This document shows, piece after piece, positions 31,401-42,529 of a DNA stretch of 64,000 nucleotides. The notes beneath the pieces are model-generated. The model was given only the letters and a program-made list of their open reading frames with translations. It had not been told where the DNA came from and did no database searches. Every line of letters begins with the position of its first letter. Positions within the stretch are counted from its first letter, which is position 1. Both the position numbers and the translations under genes were made by a program. The stretch comes from Chrysophaeum taylorii (Eukaryota; Sar; Pelagophyceae; Pelagomonadales; Pelagomonadaceae): positions 248,001 to 312,000 of the forward strand of contig JAQMWT010000667.1 of NCBI GenBank assembly GCA_029834535.1, read 5' to 3'.

Positions 31401-34400
31401 TGCTCAGATCGAAGGGGGCGCCCACTTCGACGCTGTTCGCCTCGAGCGCTCGACGAAGAAAAGGATGAAGAGATAGCATCGTGCGTCGCGGCTCTAAGCC
31501 CAACACTGAGATTGCCGGTCTCGTTCCGTCGTCGCTTAAGCCGTTGTTCTCTTCTCGTGCCGGGCACTCTTCGTTAATGCATACGCACTGGTAGTTGCTG
31601 CGCTCCCATCGTTCGACTCGTTCGAGCCGAGACATTGCATCGTCGGGCGTCGATGATTCCGCCACGTCGCTTGAATCGTAGCGCTCGATTCTGACATTGG
31701 GTTCGGGGCGAGACGCTTCCGGAACCAACCACTCTCCATCGAGACGTGTAGTCGCAGACTGATAAAAAACACTCTCGCTTTCGTCCGAGCACGACGCTAA
31801 GACCCATCGCATACGTTCGAGGCTGTAAAAGCAATGCAAGCGATCATGCTTGTCAAAGGCGAGCGACACGTATCGTGGACGGCCGGCGATCGTCGCGTGA
31901 GGTGCATTTGGCTCAACTTGAGTCATGCACAGCACACCATCCGTGCTCGTGGCTTTGGAGGGGACGCCTCGAAATTCGAGACGACGAGTCCCGACCCATA
32001 CTTGGATGAAACTCGCCGGAGACCACTCGAAAGAACTCGTCCACTGTGCAGAGCTGGTAGGATCCTCGCTCAATCGAGCCTGGTGGGAGCTACGCGAGAT
32101 ACCCGCGTCGGCATTTTTGTCAGCATCGGGCAATGACAGTCTCTTATCGATTATCCAGCGAACTTTTTCGCATTTAACTTGCGCGAAAAGGTAATAGTCG
32201 CCCATCTGAAAAGCGCAGAGACCGTCAACGCAAAACGGCTGTCGCTTCCACACGCCGTTTAGCGCGGCACAGGAGTGCCCCGTCAAGCGAACATCGAACG
32301 CAGACCACCGCGTCGGCCGTACAGGCGGAGTGACACCTCCGCCGATTGCAGTTGCCACCGTGGTTGCAACGTATTCCACCAGCGCCGTTCGGAGCGTCTT
32401 GGTGGCTTCTGGACTGTCGAACGACGTTCCCTCGTGATCCTCGACGACGAAAAGTGCCGCGGCTGGTGCCGACGTCATCGCGAGCACAATGAAGCTGCGC
32501 CAGAGCTGGTCGACGAATCCCCAGAGTTTGCGGTATGATGTCACGCATTGATTCCCCCGAGAAGCCCACTCCAGCAGGTCGAACACAGTTCGACTGTCGT
32601 CAAAGTCAATCTCGTCAATCCCCCGGCCAAAAGGATGGTTCCGAGCAGCCGCGAGGACTGTGCAAACAAAGCGAAGTCGCGAAAAAGGCTCGTCGGCAAC
32701 CTTGGGGAATCGACGTCTCTCAGCATCCGTGAGGCATACGTGCGACGCGTAAGAGTCACCAAAGCCTCGCTCGAGATCTTTCCTCGTCACGACCAAGCCG
32801 TCGACAGGATGAGCAGAGTCCCACTGGGGCAAAACCTTCAAAAAACTATCTCTGTCGCAGTGAGTCTCAATAGCAATTCGATATCCATTTCTCCACGACC
32901 ACGCGAACTGGCCGTCTTCTAGCTCGCGCAAAAACAATAGGGAGAAGAGAATAGAATCAGAGAGCTCGGAAAGGTTCGCAGCCAAGTCTAAATGCAAAAC
33001 ACAGTCCGTGCTTGCGTGTGGCACTCGGCGAAGTGCGTCGATAACGTCCGCAACCGAGAGCGGATCTTGAAACCACCCGAGTTTTTTTCGTTCGAGGTTC
33101 TTCTCCGCACTCATGCTGCAGATTGCAAATGACTTTCCCGCGCCAGCGTCGCGCGATGCGTACACGCGCACGTTGTCTTCGTCGTCCACTATTAATCGGG
33201 AAAACTTCGAAAGGCTCGCGATCGTTAGCACGGGAATATTTGCGCTTCGGACGCAAGGTAGCGATCGAAGCGGCGACAACGACATAGTCGTGCGAGAAAT
33301 GATAACTAGCGGCGGGCGATTCGTGGTAGCAGCACCGGGGGCGAGCTCGTCGAGCAACGACGCAAGAAGCCGCCAATCTACAGGGCTTAGAGACTCTGAA
33401 GCTGGCAACACGAGCGCGTACATCTCGAACTTCACGCAGCAGTCCAGAGCCCAGCGTAACAATAAGTGCTCGAGCGCTGAGCGGTAATGGCGCTGGAGAC
33501 GCGGGTCGAGGACTAAAACGTTGTGCTTGGTCAAACGAGGAGTCGCCGAGTGACGAGCCAACCTAAACGCACGGCGTTAGTCTTATTGCCTCGCACGTTG
33601 TGATTTCAGCACATTTCAGAGAAATAATATTCAAACTCTGAACCAAACGCAGAAAGCAGCGTGAGATAGATGTCGTTGTCGTGGCTTGTCAGCCAATAAG
33701 CAGCACCCGAGTCGAACGGCGATGTAACCGTGGTCTGCGCCTGTTGATGGACATCACCAAGCGCAGCGTCGAGCTCATTGCCGAGTAACGCGAGCCGCGA
33801 GAATTCGAGATCAGGTTGCCACGCCGCAGTCAGCCGGCGTGCGACGCCATCCAGCGCTCCAAGTGCGAAAACCGTGCCTGGCAGGACCTCTGCGAGGCAG
33901 CCTACCACGTCTGACCTGTCTTCCACGCTGCGCGAGATACTATTGAGCTGCGCCGTTGTAAGGAAGTTCAGGCTCGGGTGCAATCTGCGCGCCGATCGCA
34001 GCGCGGTGCGCCACTTGGAAAGCCGCGTCCGCGTCGCATCGACCAGCCAAGCAAGCTTGTCTTCACCTCCGTCCTCAGTGGTGACAGGGACGACCAGGGT
34101 CTGCGCATCGGCGCAGCCTTCAGTCGCCAAATCTACTCGAAGCGCCGCGAGTTCTTGCACCCAGCGCATCTGCTTGACGAAACTTTCTACTGCCGCTTTG
34201 ACGGCGGGGGCGCGAGTGGCGCCTGCCAAGGCAACGCTCGTCGCGAAATCGCGCAGCTCGACCAGATTCGCCGATTTGTGCACGATTGTCTTCTTTCGCG
34301 GCATTTCCCATTCCAGTCGAACGACGGCATCCGAAAGGTCGTCCCCGCACCCCACCTTCCACCGCGCCCGCCAGTCTTCGCGAAAGAGGCCTAACAAACG

Positions 34401-37400
34401 ATTTGGCGCTGTGCTGTCCTCGGATTCGTCCGACATGAGCTCTACCAATGGGAGTGCAACCTCCAAACATTCTTCAAAAGCCATGCAAAAATTAGACGGG
34501 GCCCCGCCAAGATCGCCGTAGAATTGTTGGAGCACCTCTTCAAAACTGGCGCGAGGAACCACGCCGCCGTCTCCGAGAACGGGACGGATGTACTGCCGCA
34601 CAGATGAAAGGGAAGACAGGATTGCCTCGTCGACGCGACCGGACTCGAGCCAAAGCTCGGGCGGGCACTCGAGTTCGCTCTTTCCCAACGCGATTTCGAC
34701 CGCGGACGCGAAGTCGGAGTCCTCGCGAGGCAGCGACGAAATAAACGCACAAAAGTCTGGATTTCGCGCGATGAGATGAACGACGCGAGGGTTCAGATCC
34801 AGAAGTCGATCGTCGACCTTCTGAGCTGCCAGAGCGATGGGCGTTGTCCCTTTGGCGTCAATGTCTGCCAGAGTGAGTCCACTCCATCCGTCAGACAGTT
34901 GGTTTGCGAGCTCTTCGAGAGCCGCTCGGCTCGCGCTCTCCTTAGAGCTGTGTTCCTCGCGAGACGAGCGAACGAGAAGCGCGAGATCATCGATGAGTCT
35001 TAAGAGATCCGATAGGTGCTGGCGAACGCGATCGAGACGTCGAAAATTTGCAAGTTTCTTGCGTATTTTTGTCCGCCAAATCACGCCAGTCGCCCCCAAT
35101 TCAAGCACTTTGAACGGTTCGCGCGTTCGAAACAAAAGCTCTAGTTGCGAATCTGCGAAGTCAAAGGCGGCAAGGTCGTCGTCTACCTTGATGGTTCCCT
35201 TGTCCAAGTCAGCGAATAGGCTCGCCCACGACTCTGACGTCTTTTCGATGGCAGTGTCGACTTCGGCGTTCGTCATCGACGTTGGCCAGACTCGACGGAA
35301 GATCGAAGATTCGCAAAGGGTATCAAGCCACTCGATCGCCTCGAGCAAACCGGATGGCAAGCCCTGACCTCGGTCCACAACATCGAGCGCTTGATTGACA
35401 GTCATATCGCCCGCATTCCATCTCGACGAAACATCGCCCACGTGACACGCAGCGTCCGATTTTTCGGCCAAGCACCCTAAGACTCGACGAAAGCGGCCTA
35501 ACTCCGCCGACACGAAATTCGTGTCTTGGACGCGTCGAGCGAGATATGTCGCGTCCACGACGCTATTGAGTTGCTTCGCATTGAGGGCGTGACAAGCGTC
35601 GACGAGCAAGCGCGTGCAAGATCCGGTCGCAAGATCGCTGGAGGCTGCGGCGAATGCCTTTATCGCGCGTTCAGCGATCGGTCCGACGGTGCGTTCCCAC
35701 GCGTCACTCTTCTTCTTCGCGTGATCTTCACGACTGGCCCACTGGACCAACGCGATCCAGACGCGGGGATTACTCACCGAGAGAAAATCAAGAGCATTCT
35801 CGGGAGGCTTTCGCGAAGGAGCGATCGACGGAGCTTCCAACGTCGACGCCGCGAGCTCGTAAACAAGCTCGTGACGGGTAGTAGGTGGACATTGAGATAC
35901 GAGCGTATGAAATGCCCTTCCAGGCGCGAGCGATGCCACCGCATGCCTGGCAGCATCGGCGATGGCAGCGTCGACGACGACGACGTCGCCGCAATCCCCG
36001 TCCGGCGCAGCACAAGTGGTGAGCCAGTGCAAAAAACGTTGCGGGTCTTCGTCGCAAAGCTCGTCGAGCGCGGCTCGCAGGATGAAGCCGAGCGCATCGA
36101 GACGCCGGCTACTTTCGGGGCGTTCAGCTGCTGCTGCTGCTGCCATGGGAACGAAATAAGAGCAAAGAGCATCGAGCGACTGGTGTCCAGCTCGCTTGAC
36201 AACAACAGCAACAATGTCGCGCGCACCACTGACTCGCAGCGCCAGGGCACCGCACGCGTCCCGAAGCGGACCGGCCGCGTAGCGCGGTGATACCCAGACG
36301 CCGACGTCATCCTTTGTGCGACGATCTAGCATGGTGGCGATCAAGTCGACGACGTCGAGAACGTCAACCTCGAGTGCGGGGTTTCGGAGTAGCGCCGCTA
36401 TCGCAGAGTCATCGACGCAGCCACCGGGCAGAAAACCGGCGAGTCGTGCCAACGCGCGGACGTCTTCGGCCAGTACTGGGCAGTAGCTTACGGCACACCG
36501 ATCCCGTAGTGCGGCGGCGACGCTTTCACAGTTTTTTGTAATCACAGCACCAGCGATGGTGCACACGAAAGACAGATCCTTCAGACGCGGGCTGCATCGG
36601 ATCATGGCGGCGAGATAGGACGCGTCGTCGAGGCGCTTTGATTCTTCTTCGAGAAGGCTTAGTAGCTCTCGTTTCCACGCGTCGCCGAGGACCTCGATAA
36701 CTGCGTTGTGGAGGGCAGTCCGAGCCTCCTCCACCAAGCTGGCGGCCTGAGTCGCAGCAAAGTCCGATTCGCGGGCACTCTCGAGGAGATCTTCGATCGC
36801 GCGGTCGAAGGGGCCGCCGAAAGCATCGTATCGACGGGCCGCCCGGAGCCTCGCGGAGGGCGGCGCTAGTCGTACGATCCGCGATTCTGATTTTGTCTTG
36901 TTGCCGGCTTGCTGGCCGTATATCCGAGACACTCCGTCGAGAAAGGCGATGCACCCGTCACTCAGGGATGTCGCGCCACTCGGCGCGACCACCGCCGCTT
37001 CGCTCCACGGGCCGTCGATCTGCTTTTGCCGCATCGGATGAACGACGGTGGTGACCATCCCGTCTTCCCTAACTTGCGCGGGCGACGGCGCTGCAGTCCA
37101 CTCGGGGAGCTCGGGCGCCGGCGGAGGATCGAGACGCAACGCTCTGGCGACCGCGACGGCGGCGGCGCGAGCATCGAGCGCGTTCTCGACGCGGTCGTCG
37201 AAATCGCCGGCATCTTCTTCGTTTATCGCGCAAATTCGATCGTTGCCAGTGTCAAAAACTAGCAGCGTGTGGGCTCTTCGGTGTCGCGTTCCCTCGTCTA
37301 GCCACGCGAGCCCCGCAGGTGCGTCGAAGCGAGCGACTTGGTGCCGTTTCGTGTTTCCGCGCGGCGGCGCGCAGTGGCCGTCGCTGTTCCCTCGGCGCTT

Positions 37401-37886
37401 GGGGTCCCCGGCGAGAGTCGTCACGACGCCGTCCGGAATGGTCGCGTGCCGCACGCTGTGGCCATCTACGAAGACAACGCCCTCGACGCGATTCTTTGGC
37501 ACGCCTGCTGTCCTCTCTTTCAGGCGTCGTCGCGTACCAAAGCCGCGGCTGGCTACGAGGGCGCCGGGGGAGACGAGCGTGGCTTTTTCGACGTGTTCGA
37601 CCACCTCTTTGCCACCTCTGGAGCCATCGTTCCAAACGCGCAACACGGTGTCGACAGGCTCGGGCGCGGAGAGGACACTCGAAGAAGAAGCGCCCCCGGC
37701 GAGGGTAGTTACCGACGCCGCCGCGGTCGAGAATTCGTTCGACGCCAGCGCCACGACGCGAAGCGCGGCGTTTCCCGTGTCGCTGACTACGAGACGATCG
37801 GGCGGGACAAGCGTCACCGACGACGGTTGCGCGAAGAGTGGTTGGGTCGCGGCGTCGTCTTGGTTCATCATCTTCTTCTTCTTCTT

Positions 37887-37919
<33 letters not shown>

Positions 37920-39692
37920 CGTCGAATCGGTCGAGCCGCGCTCGCCGAGGACGCCGGCGAGCGTCGTGATCCTTCGCGAGTCGGCAGAGAGGAGCCGAAG
38001 CGCGTGACTATGCGTGTCGCAGATCACGATTTCCCCCGAGGGAAGCGCGCAAAGTCCACGGGGGGATCGCAGGATTGCGAGCCGCGGCCTTGGAGCGCGG
38101 ATTCTGCGACGAACGGCGTCGAGAGGCGAGACGCGGCCGTTCCTTTCGAACGGGCGATCGCAGTCCAAGAATAAGAGTTGTCGCTTGTCGTCGCACTGCA
38201 CCGTAAGACCTCGACGGACTCCCGGAAGATCCCGTAGTTCGCGTTCGACAACGGTCGCCGGCTGCCACTTGCTCGAGCCTTGCGGCAAAATCTCGACGCG
38301 ATCGCCCGGATCGCACGCGAGCGGCGACGCGTCGAGCGCTTCGACCTCTCTCGCGCGGCCCTCGATCGTAAAGCCGTCGACGGCTTGGCGCGCGACGCGT
38401 CGAGATCGACCGTCAACCAGCACGCCAACGACCTCGCCGGTCGCAGCGTCGAGCTGGTAGAGCGAGTTTTCATCGCTTGCCACGAGCCACCGGCGCTGTT
38501 GGCGCGCGACTTGGACCACCGCGCAAAAGTTCAACGCTCGATCCTCCTTTTCTCCCGCGATACGGCCCCTCGCCAGCGTCGACAACGTCGCTCCTCCTCC
38601 TCCTCCGGCATCGAGCATCGCCGACAGGTCTGGCCCAAAGGTGCGCTGCAAATCGGCGGCCGCGCGGCGTAGGTCTTTGCCTCGGCGCCTGAGGCGACCC
38701 TCTCGAGCTCGGAGCGGCGCCGCGCGACTCGCCAACGCCTCGAGCTCGCGTAGCACAGCCAGGCACGCGTCCGGGACGCCATCGTCGTCCAGCCGGCGAT
38801 CCCCCGAGAGCAACAACTCTCTTGCGACGAGTCCGGCCGTCCGTCTCTCGGCGGTCGCTGCGGCCGCCGCCCGCTCGCACCGCCAGAGCGCCGCGTCGCA
38901 CGCCGCGAGCGCGCGACGCCATCTCTCTTCGCGTTTCGCGAGAGACGCGGAGCGAGCGAACGACGGAACTTTTGGGGGTTTGTCCTCGGGTGCGGCGGCG
39001 AACTCCTGCCTCGGTTCTCGAGAGAGCTGTATCAGGCGTGGGGGCGGGCCGAGTCTTGCGAGATCGTCGTCGCCGCAAAACGACGCGAGCCTCGCGAACG
39101 CGTATCCGTCGGGTCCGCGCGGCGCGGCCCAGAGAGCGGCAAGCGCCGCGCGCGCGGCCGTGGCCACGGCTCGCCGCGCGCTCGCGGACATCGCGATTCG
39201 GCGACCAGCCGGCGGGGCCGCCGCCTCGATGAGGCGCCGCCATTCGCGCGCCGACGCCACGCTCGCGAACACGGCAGCGAACGCCCACGCGGCGAGCGGC
39301 GACGCGTCCGACTCGGCGAGCGCGAGGACGGCCTCGTCGGCGCGGCGCCCGCGAGCGAGCTGCGCGTGAGCTGCGAGCAACGTCGCGCTCGCTCGCTCGT
39401 CGGTCAGCCACGGCCCTCCGAACGCGTCGATAACGCCGCAGCATCGCTCGTAGTCGTCGCTGTCGGCGACCACCGTCGTCGTTTCCGCAACATCGACGAC
39501 CTTTGAGCACCCGTCGTCGTCGTTGAATACGACGCGCCGAACGCGGCCGCGCGCGTCGGGCAGGACCGCACATCGGGTGCCGCGGTCCACCTCCACCTGA
39601 TTGCCGCCGTCGTCGTCGTCGACGTATTCGACGGAGACCACGCGCGCGGCGTCGAGGCACACGATGAGCAGGTCATCCTGCGACCACCCCAT
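22443..39692 (-). CDS. RNF213-like: RNF213 (mysterin)-like giant AAA+ protein with NHL-like repeats and RZ finger
   Basis: One minus-strand gene of about 17 kb; the first in-frame ATG is at 39692 (MGWSQDDLL), with open frame further upstream to 39827. Open segments join through short introns that I could place: 33563-33612 (50 nt), 30601-30756, one near 30180-30240, two between 29430 and 29720, one near 28120-28180, and 24691-24820. In order: NHL-like repeats (ITTLAGVLG, VSDTGNAALRVV, VTTLAGD, LLVFDTGNDRICAI); a long helical region; a first nucleotide-loop-like site (SRDAGAGKSF). A full AAA core follows near 31240 (VGEAGVGKTFLL, then VVFLDEANSC), then LLDFVFSFGSL..., and a second AAA core near 29845 (VGRPGTSKSLTL, SYQCSPLSSSDG, VLLLDEVGLAEFSP, VGISNWSLDAAKMNR). 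Then come SLDLPLLNRFEK and the RZ finger at 24627-24862, followed by about 700 residues. These blocks are the RNF213 signature. No RING (CxxC...CxxC) is visible between the AAA part and the RZ finger. Known relatives are ATPase-coupled ubiquitin ligases acting on lipid droplets and intracellular pathogens; a role here is inference. Confidence 0.9.
24627..24862 (-). other. RZ-type zinc finger, split by a 130-nt intron
   Basis: Exonic parts join as WYTCPRGHLYTVGE plus CGRPMQASRCPCGESIGG, followed by ESHEP. The intron runs from donor GTATGG (24820) to acceptor ACGCAG (24691), and the split codon restores Glu-Cys. The ligand set CxxxH...C...CxC plus a late His matches the RZ finger of RNF213/ZNFX1, except that the last pair is CxC rather than the usual CxxC. 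In RNF213 this finger carries the ubiquitin-transfer cysteine/zinc site. Confidence 0.85.
37877..37921. repeat. (GAC)n/(CTT)n tract inside the giant gene
   Basis: ttcttcttcttcttt followed by about twelve GAC units. On the minus strand this codes for a Ser run and then a Lys run between NHL-like blocks, an expanded in-frame insertion. Confidence 0.85.
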
Positions 39693-39973
39693 CAGCAGGA
39701 CTTGTTCTTGCTGCTGCTGCTGCTTCGAGGGCGCGAATCGCGGTTCAACAACGCGGGTCGCCGGAGCCGATTGATGACACGCTCTCGGCACCTTCCGCCG
39801 GGCTTTTCGGACGGGGTTTAGGGACAAGAAAAAAAAATCCTGTCATGGTTGTTGTTGTTGTTGCTGTTGTTGTTGAATCTGCTGCGTCACTCCGAAGGTT
39901 TTCATTAATAATAATACGAAAACGCAGCGCGGTTATTTTTCGACGTCGAAGATCGACCGTTCCTAACAACAAT
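39693..39973. other. Region between the giant gene and a divergent membrane-protein gene
   Basis: About 280 bases upstream of both genes. It contains (GTT)n near 39846-39873, an A-run at 39830, AT-rich DNA near 39903-39916 and a (GCT/TGC)n tract near 39708-39723. It probably holds both promoters, unless the giant protein starts upstream of 39692. Confidence 0.4.
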
Positions 39974-41650
39974 ATGCTCGACGCGGTGCCCCCGGCGCTC
40001 GTGCAGACGTTGGTCTCGGCCATCCAGGCCATGACGTTCGGGTCGCTCGTGTTTCCAAGGGACGTCGCTGCGCTATGTGGGAGTGGTGCTCGCTTCTCGA
40101 CTCTTGTGCGCCGTCGCTGGCGGTGCGATCGAGCTCGTGCCGTTGTTGATGCACGACCTCGCCTCGAGCGTCACGACCTCGTTCGAAGATGAAGAGCCCC
40201 GCGAAGTCGTCGCGCGGGGGGTTGGATCATCGCGGCGCGCGTGGTACGCGGTCGTCGTAATCCAACGGTTCCTGCGGCTCGTGAACGAGAGCGCGCGCTC
40301 AAAGGCGCGCTCGCAGGGGTTGGCGTCTACTATCTACTCGAAATGTGGACCTACACGAATCGCGACCCCGCGCAGCCGCGTCGGCGCTCGCCGCGGGACT
40401 CGTCGCCGGCGAATGCGTCTTTACCTCGACGCGGTTCGCGCCGTAGTTCGTCGCAATCTATCTGGCGATTGCCTCCGTCGTTGTCGGGGTTTTGTTGAAA
40501 GGTGACGACACCGAGTGGTTGCTCTTTCCCAGAGAGGAGGAAAGCTCGGCGCCCCTCGGGGCGATTTCGTTCAAGAGCGTCCGCTGGCGGGTCGTTCTGC
40601 TGAACTCCAAGACCTGGATGGCCGCGGCGATCTTCGTGCACCAGCTTAGCACCGTGGTGGACTTCGTCAATCTCCAGTCTCTCGGCTGTCGCGTCCGCCA
40701 CGGTCGCGGCGATTATTTTTGTCTAGCGCTGCGGAAAAGTGGAGAGCGGGAGACGTTGCTGCTGGCACGGTCTGCGTCGTCTCTCCGGTGGGAAGATGAG
40801 GCGTTGTCGCGGCGGCAGGCCGCAACGTGTCGCAGCGGTGGTGAAGCCGTGCAGCATTTTCGCGCCGAGGAGGGCACGGTCCGAGAATACGGCGGGAGCG
40901 TGTCGTCGCGCGGGAACGGTGTTTGCGTTGCGGCGGCGAGGCCGCGTCGTCCGAGCCCAAGAGCGATACCGTGATCGAAGCCCTGGACGCTCTGCGTGGA
41001 GAACGTAGTTTTTCGCCCTCGGACGCCCCACCTACCTTCCATTTTCGGCGTGCTACGCGGCGCGTACGCGGCGTCGAGGCGACGACCGGTGGTGGTCGAG
41101 CCGCTGGCCGTCACAAACCTCGTCGTCGGCACTGTACCTCGACGTTTTCGCCTCTCACGCCTCGCGGCCTGCGGTCGCCTCGTACTTCCCTTTCCTCGCC
41201 TGGATCTTCGTCGAAGAAGAGACGCTCGCGAGGACGGACGGCGCTCGTCGAGCGCCCGCATCCCATCGACGCGCTCACAATCTACGCGACGCCATTCGTC
41301 GTGATCTACGTTGGCTTTGTCGAGGGCTTGCTCCTGCTCGGTTTAGGCGTCTCGAGCATCGGTCTCGCCGTGCGATTGGGTGGTGCGACCAAGTCGGCGT
41401 CGGTCGTCCGCGCCCTGCAGACCGGCCTCCTCAGCGGGGACGTTCCAGCTCCGTCGCGATCGTCCCCACTCGACGACCCCCGCCGTCGTCGAGGTCGCCA
41501 CCGCTCTGGCGCTCCTCGGGCACGTCACCTTCTTCGCAAACAACGCCTCTCGCCAAAAACAACGCCTCGGTCCTCGCGTCCGCCGCACTCGGCCGCGCCT
41601 ACGACGAGTACGAGCACTACCTCGCGCAGCCGCCGTCCACTCGTGATTGA
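39974..41650 (+). pseudogene. Multi-pass membrane protein gene broken by frameshifts
   Basis: From the ATG at 39974 (MLDAVPPALVQTLVSAIQAM) protein-like, hydrophobic segments follow each other in changing frames: VGVVLASRLLCAVAGGAIEL, LAGVGVYYLLEMWTYTNRD, FVAIYLAIASVVVGVLL, TWMAAAIFVHQL, SYFPFLAWIFVEEE, IYATPFVVIYVGFVEGLLLL and VEVATALALLGHVTFFANN. The frame changes near 40075, 40285, 40365, 41115, 41245 and 41450. There is no intron-like gap at the positions I checked, and a TAG interrupts one frame near 40452. The ending YDEYEHYLAQPPSTRD stops at about 41648. This is either a decayed gene or a locus with sequencing indels. The family is not recognised. Confidence 0.55.
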
Positions 41651-41667
41651 TTGCTTTATAATTTTCA

Positions 41668-42516
41668 CTATGTTGACGCGCGGCCCCAGAACATGCGCTG
41701 GACTTGGGGGGTGTTGACGAAGCCGGGCCGGTCGCTAAAGCAGTAGACCGCGACGAGGCGGGTCTCGTTCCCCAGGACGGTCGTGACGCGGTGGAGCGAC
41801 GAACGGCCGTTGAAGATCTGGAGGGTGCCGGGATCGAAGGGCGCGACGCGAACGTCGGGCTGCCCTCCTTGCGAACCGCACGCCGCTGGCCGCACCGCGT
41901 AGTCCGAGTGGGCATTGATGACGTCGGCCGTAGCCTGAAAGGCCGGGTCGTCGTCCTCTTCCCCCCGGAGCGGCGGCGTGTACTCGAAGTCGCCGCCCTC
42001 GCCGCGTCGAAGCGCGAGCGTCACCGTGAACCTAGCCTCGTCGTAGTGCCACGCGTGGTCCCAGCCGGGGCGAAAGACGTTGATGGTCGCCGCCCCGAGG
42101 GGATCCGCGAGCTGGTGGACCGGGCGCCCGACGACGGCCGAGACGAGGGGGGCAAGCGAGTCGTAGACGTCCCTCGACGGTCCAGTCAGCTCGTCGTACG
42201 CGATGCTCGCGACGCGCGTTCGCATCCGAGCGTTGCGGACGTGATCCACCGCGAAGCTCGCGTTCGGTTCGAGCTGGTACGCGTTGTGCGCATCGTCCGT
42301 CGCCCACGCCTTGGACTCGTCGATCGCCGCGACGGCCGCATTCACGGCCGCCGGCCTCAGAAACCCAGGAAACGACGCGAGACCCCGTTCCCGGAAGTCG
42401 CGCCGTTTACTCAACACCCACCCGCTCTCCAGAGAATCGATCGGATATCGTTCGACGTCCACCAGAGACCCCACGCCGCTCCCGCTGGCCACCGCGGCCA
42501 ACACGAAGCACAACAT
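41668..42516 (-). CDS. Secreted 2-oxoglutarate/Fe(II) dioxygenase
   Basis: 282-residue protein with a short N-terminal signal sequence (MLCFVLAAVASGSG). The double-stranded beta-helix iron site is complete: His157-x-Asp159 (AWHYDEARFTVTLAL) and His242 (SSLHRVT). Arg253 (NETRLVAVYCF) can bind the 2-oxoglutarate carboxylate. GTLQIFNGRSSLHRVT resembles the HalD/ArpA-type fungal and bacterial proteins. Expected reaction: hydroxylation of a small molecule or peptide with decarboxylation of 2-oxoglutarate. The substrate is unknown. Its 3' end lies only about 18 bases from the end of the broken membrane-protein gene, convergently. Confidence 0.9.
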   Translation of the reverse strand: MLCFVLAAVASGSGVGSLVDVERYPIDSLESGWVLSKRRDFRERGLASFPGFLRPAAVNAAVAAIDESKAWATDDAHNAYQLEPNASFAVDHVRNARMRTRVASIAYDELTGPSRDVYDSLAPLVSAVVGRPVHQLADPLGAATINVFRPGWDHAWHYDEARFTVTLALRRGEGGDFEYTPPLRGEEDDDPAFQATADVINAHSDYAVRPAACGSQGGQPDVRVAPFDPGTLQIFNGRSSLHRVTTVLGNETRLVAVYCFSDRPGFVNTPQVQRMFWGRAST

Positions 42517-42529
42517 GAGACGCCCCTAA

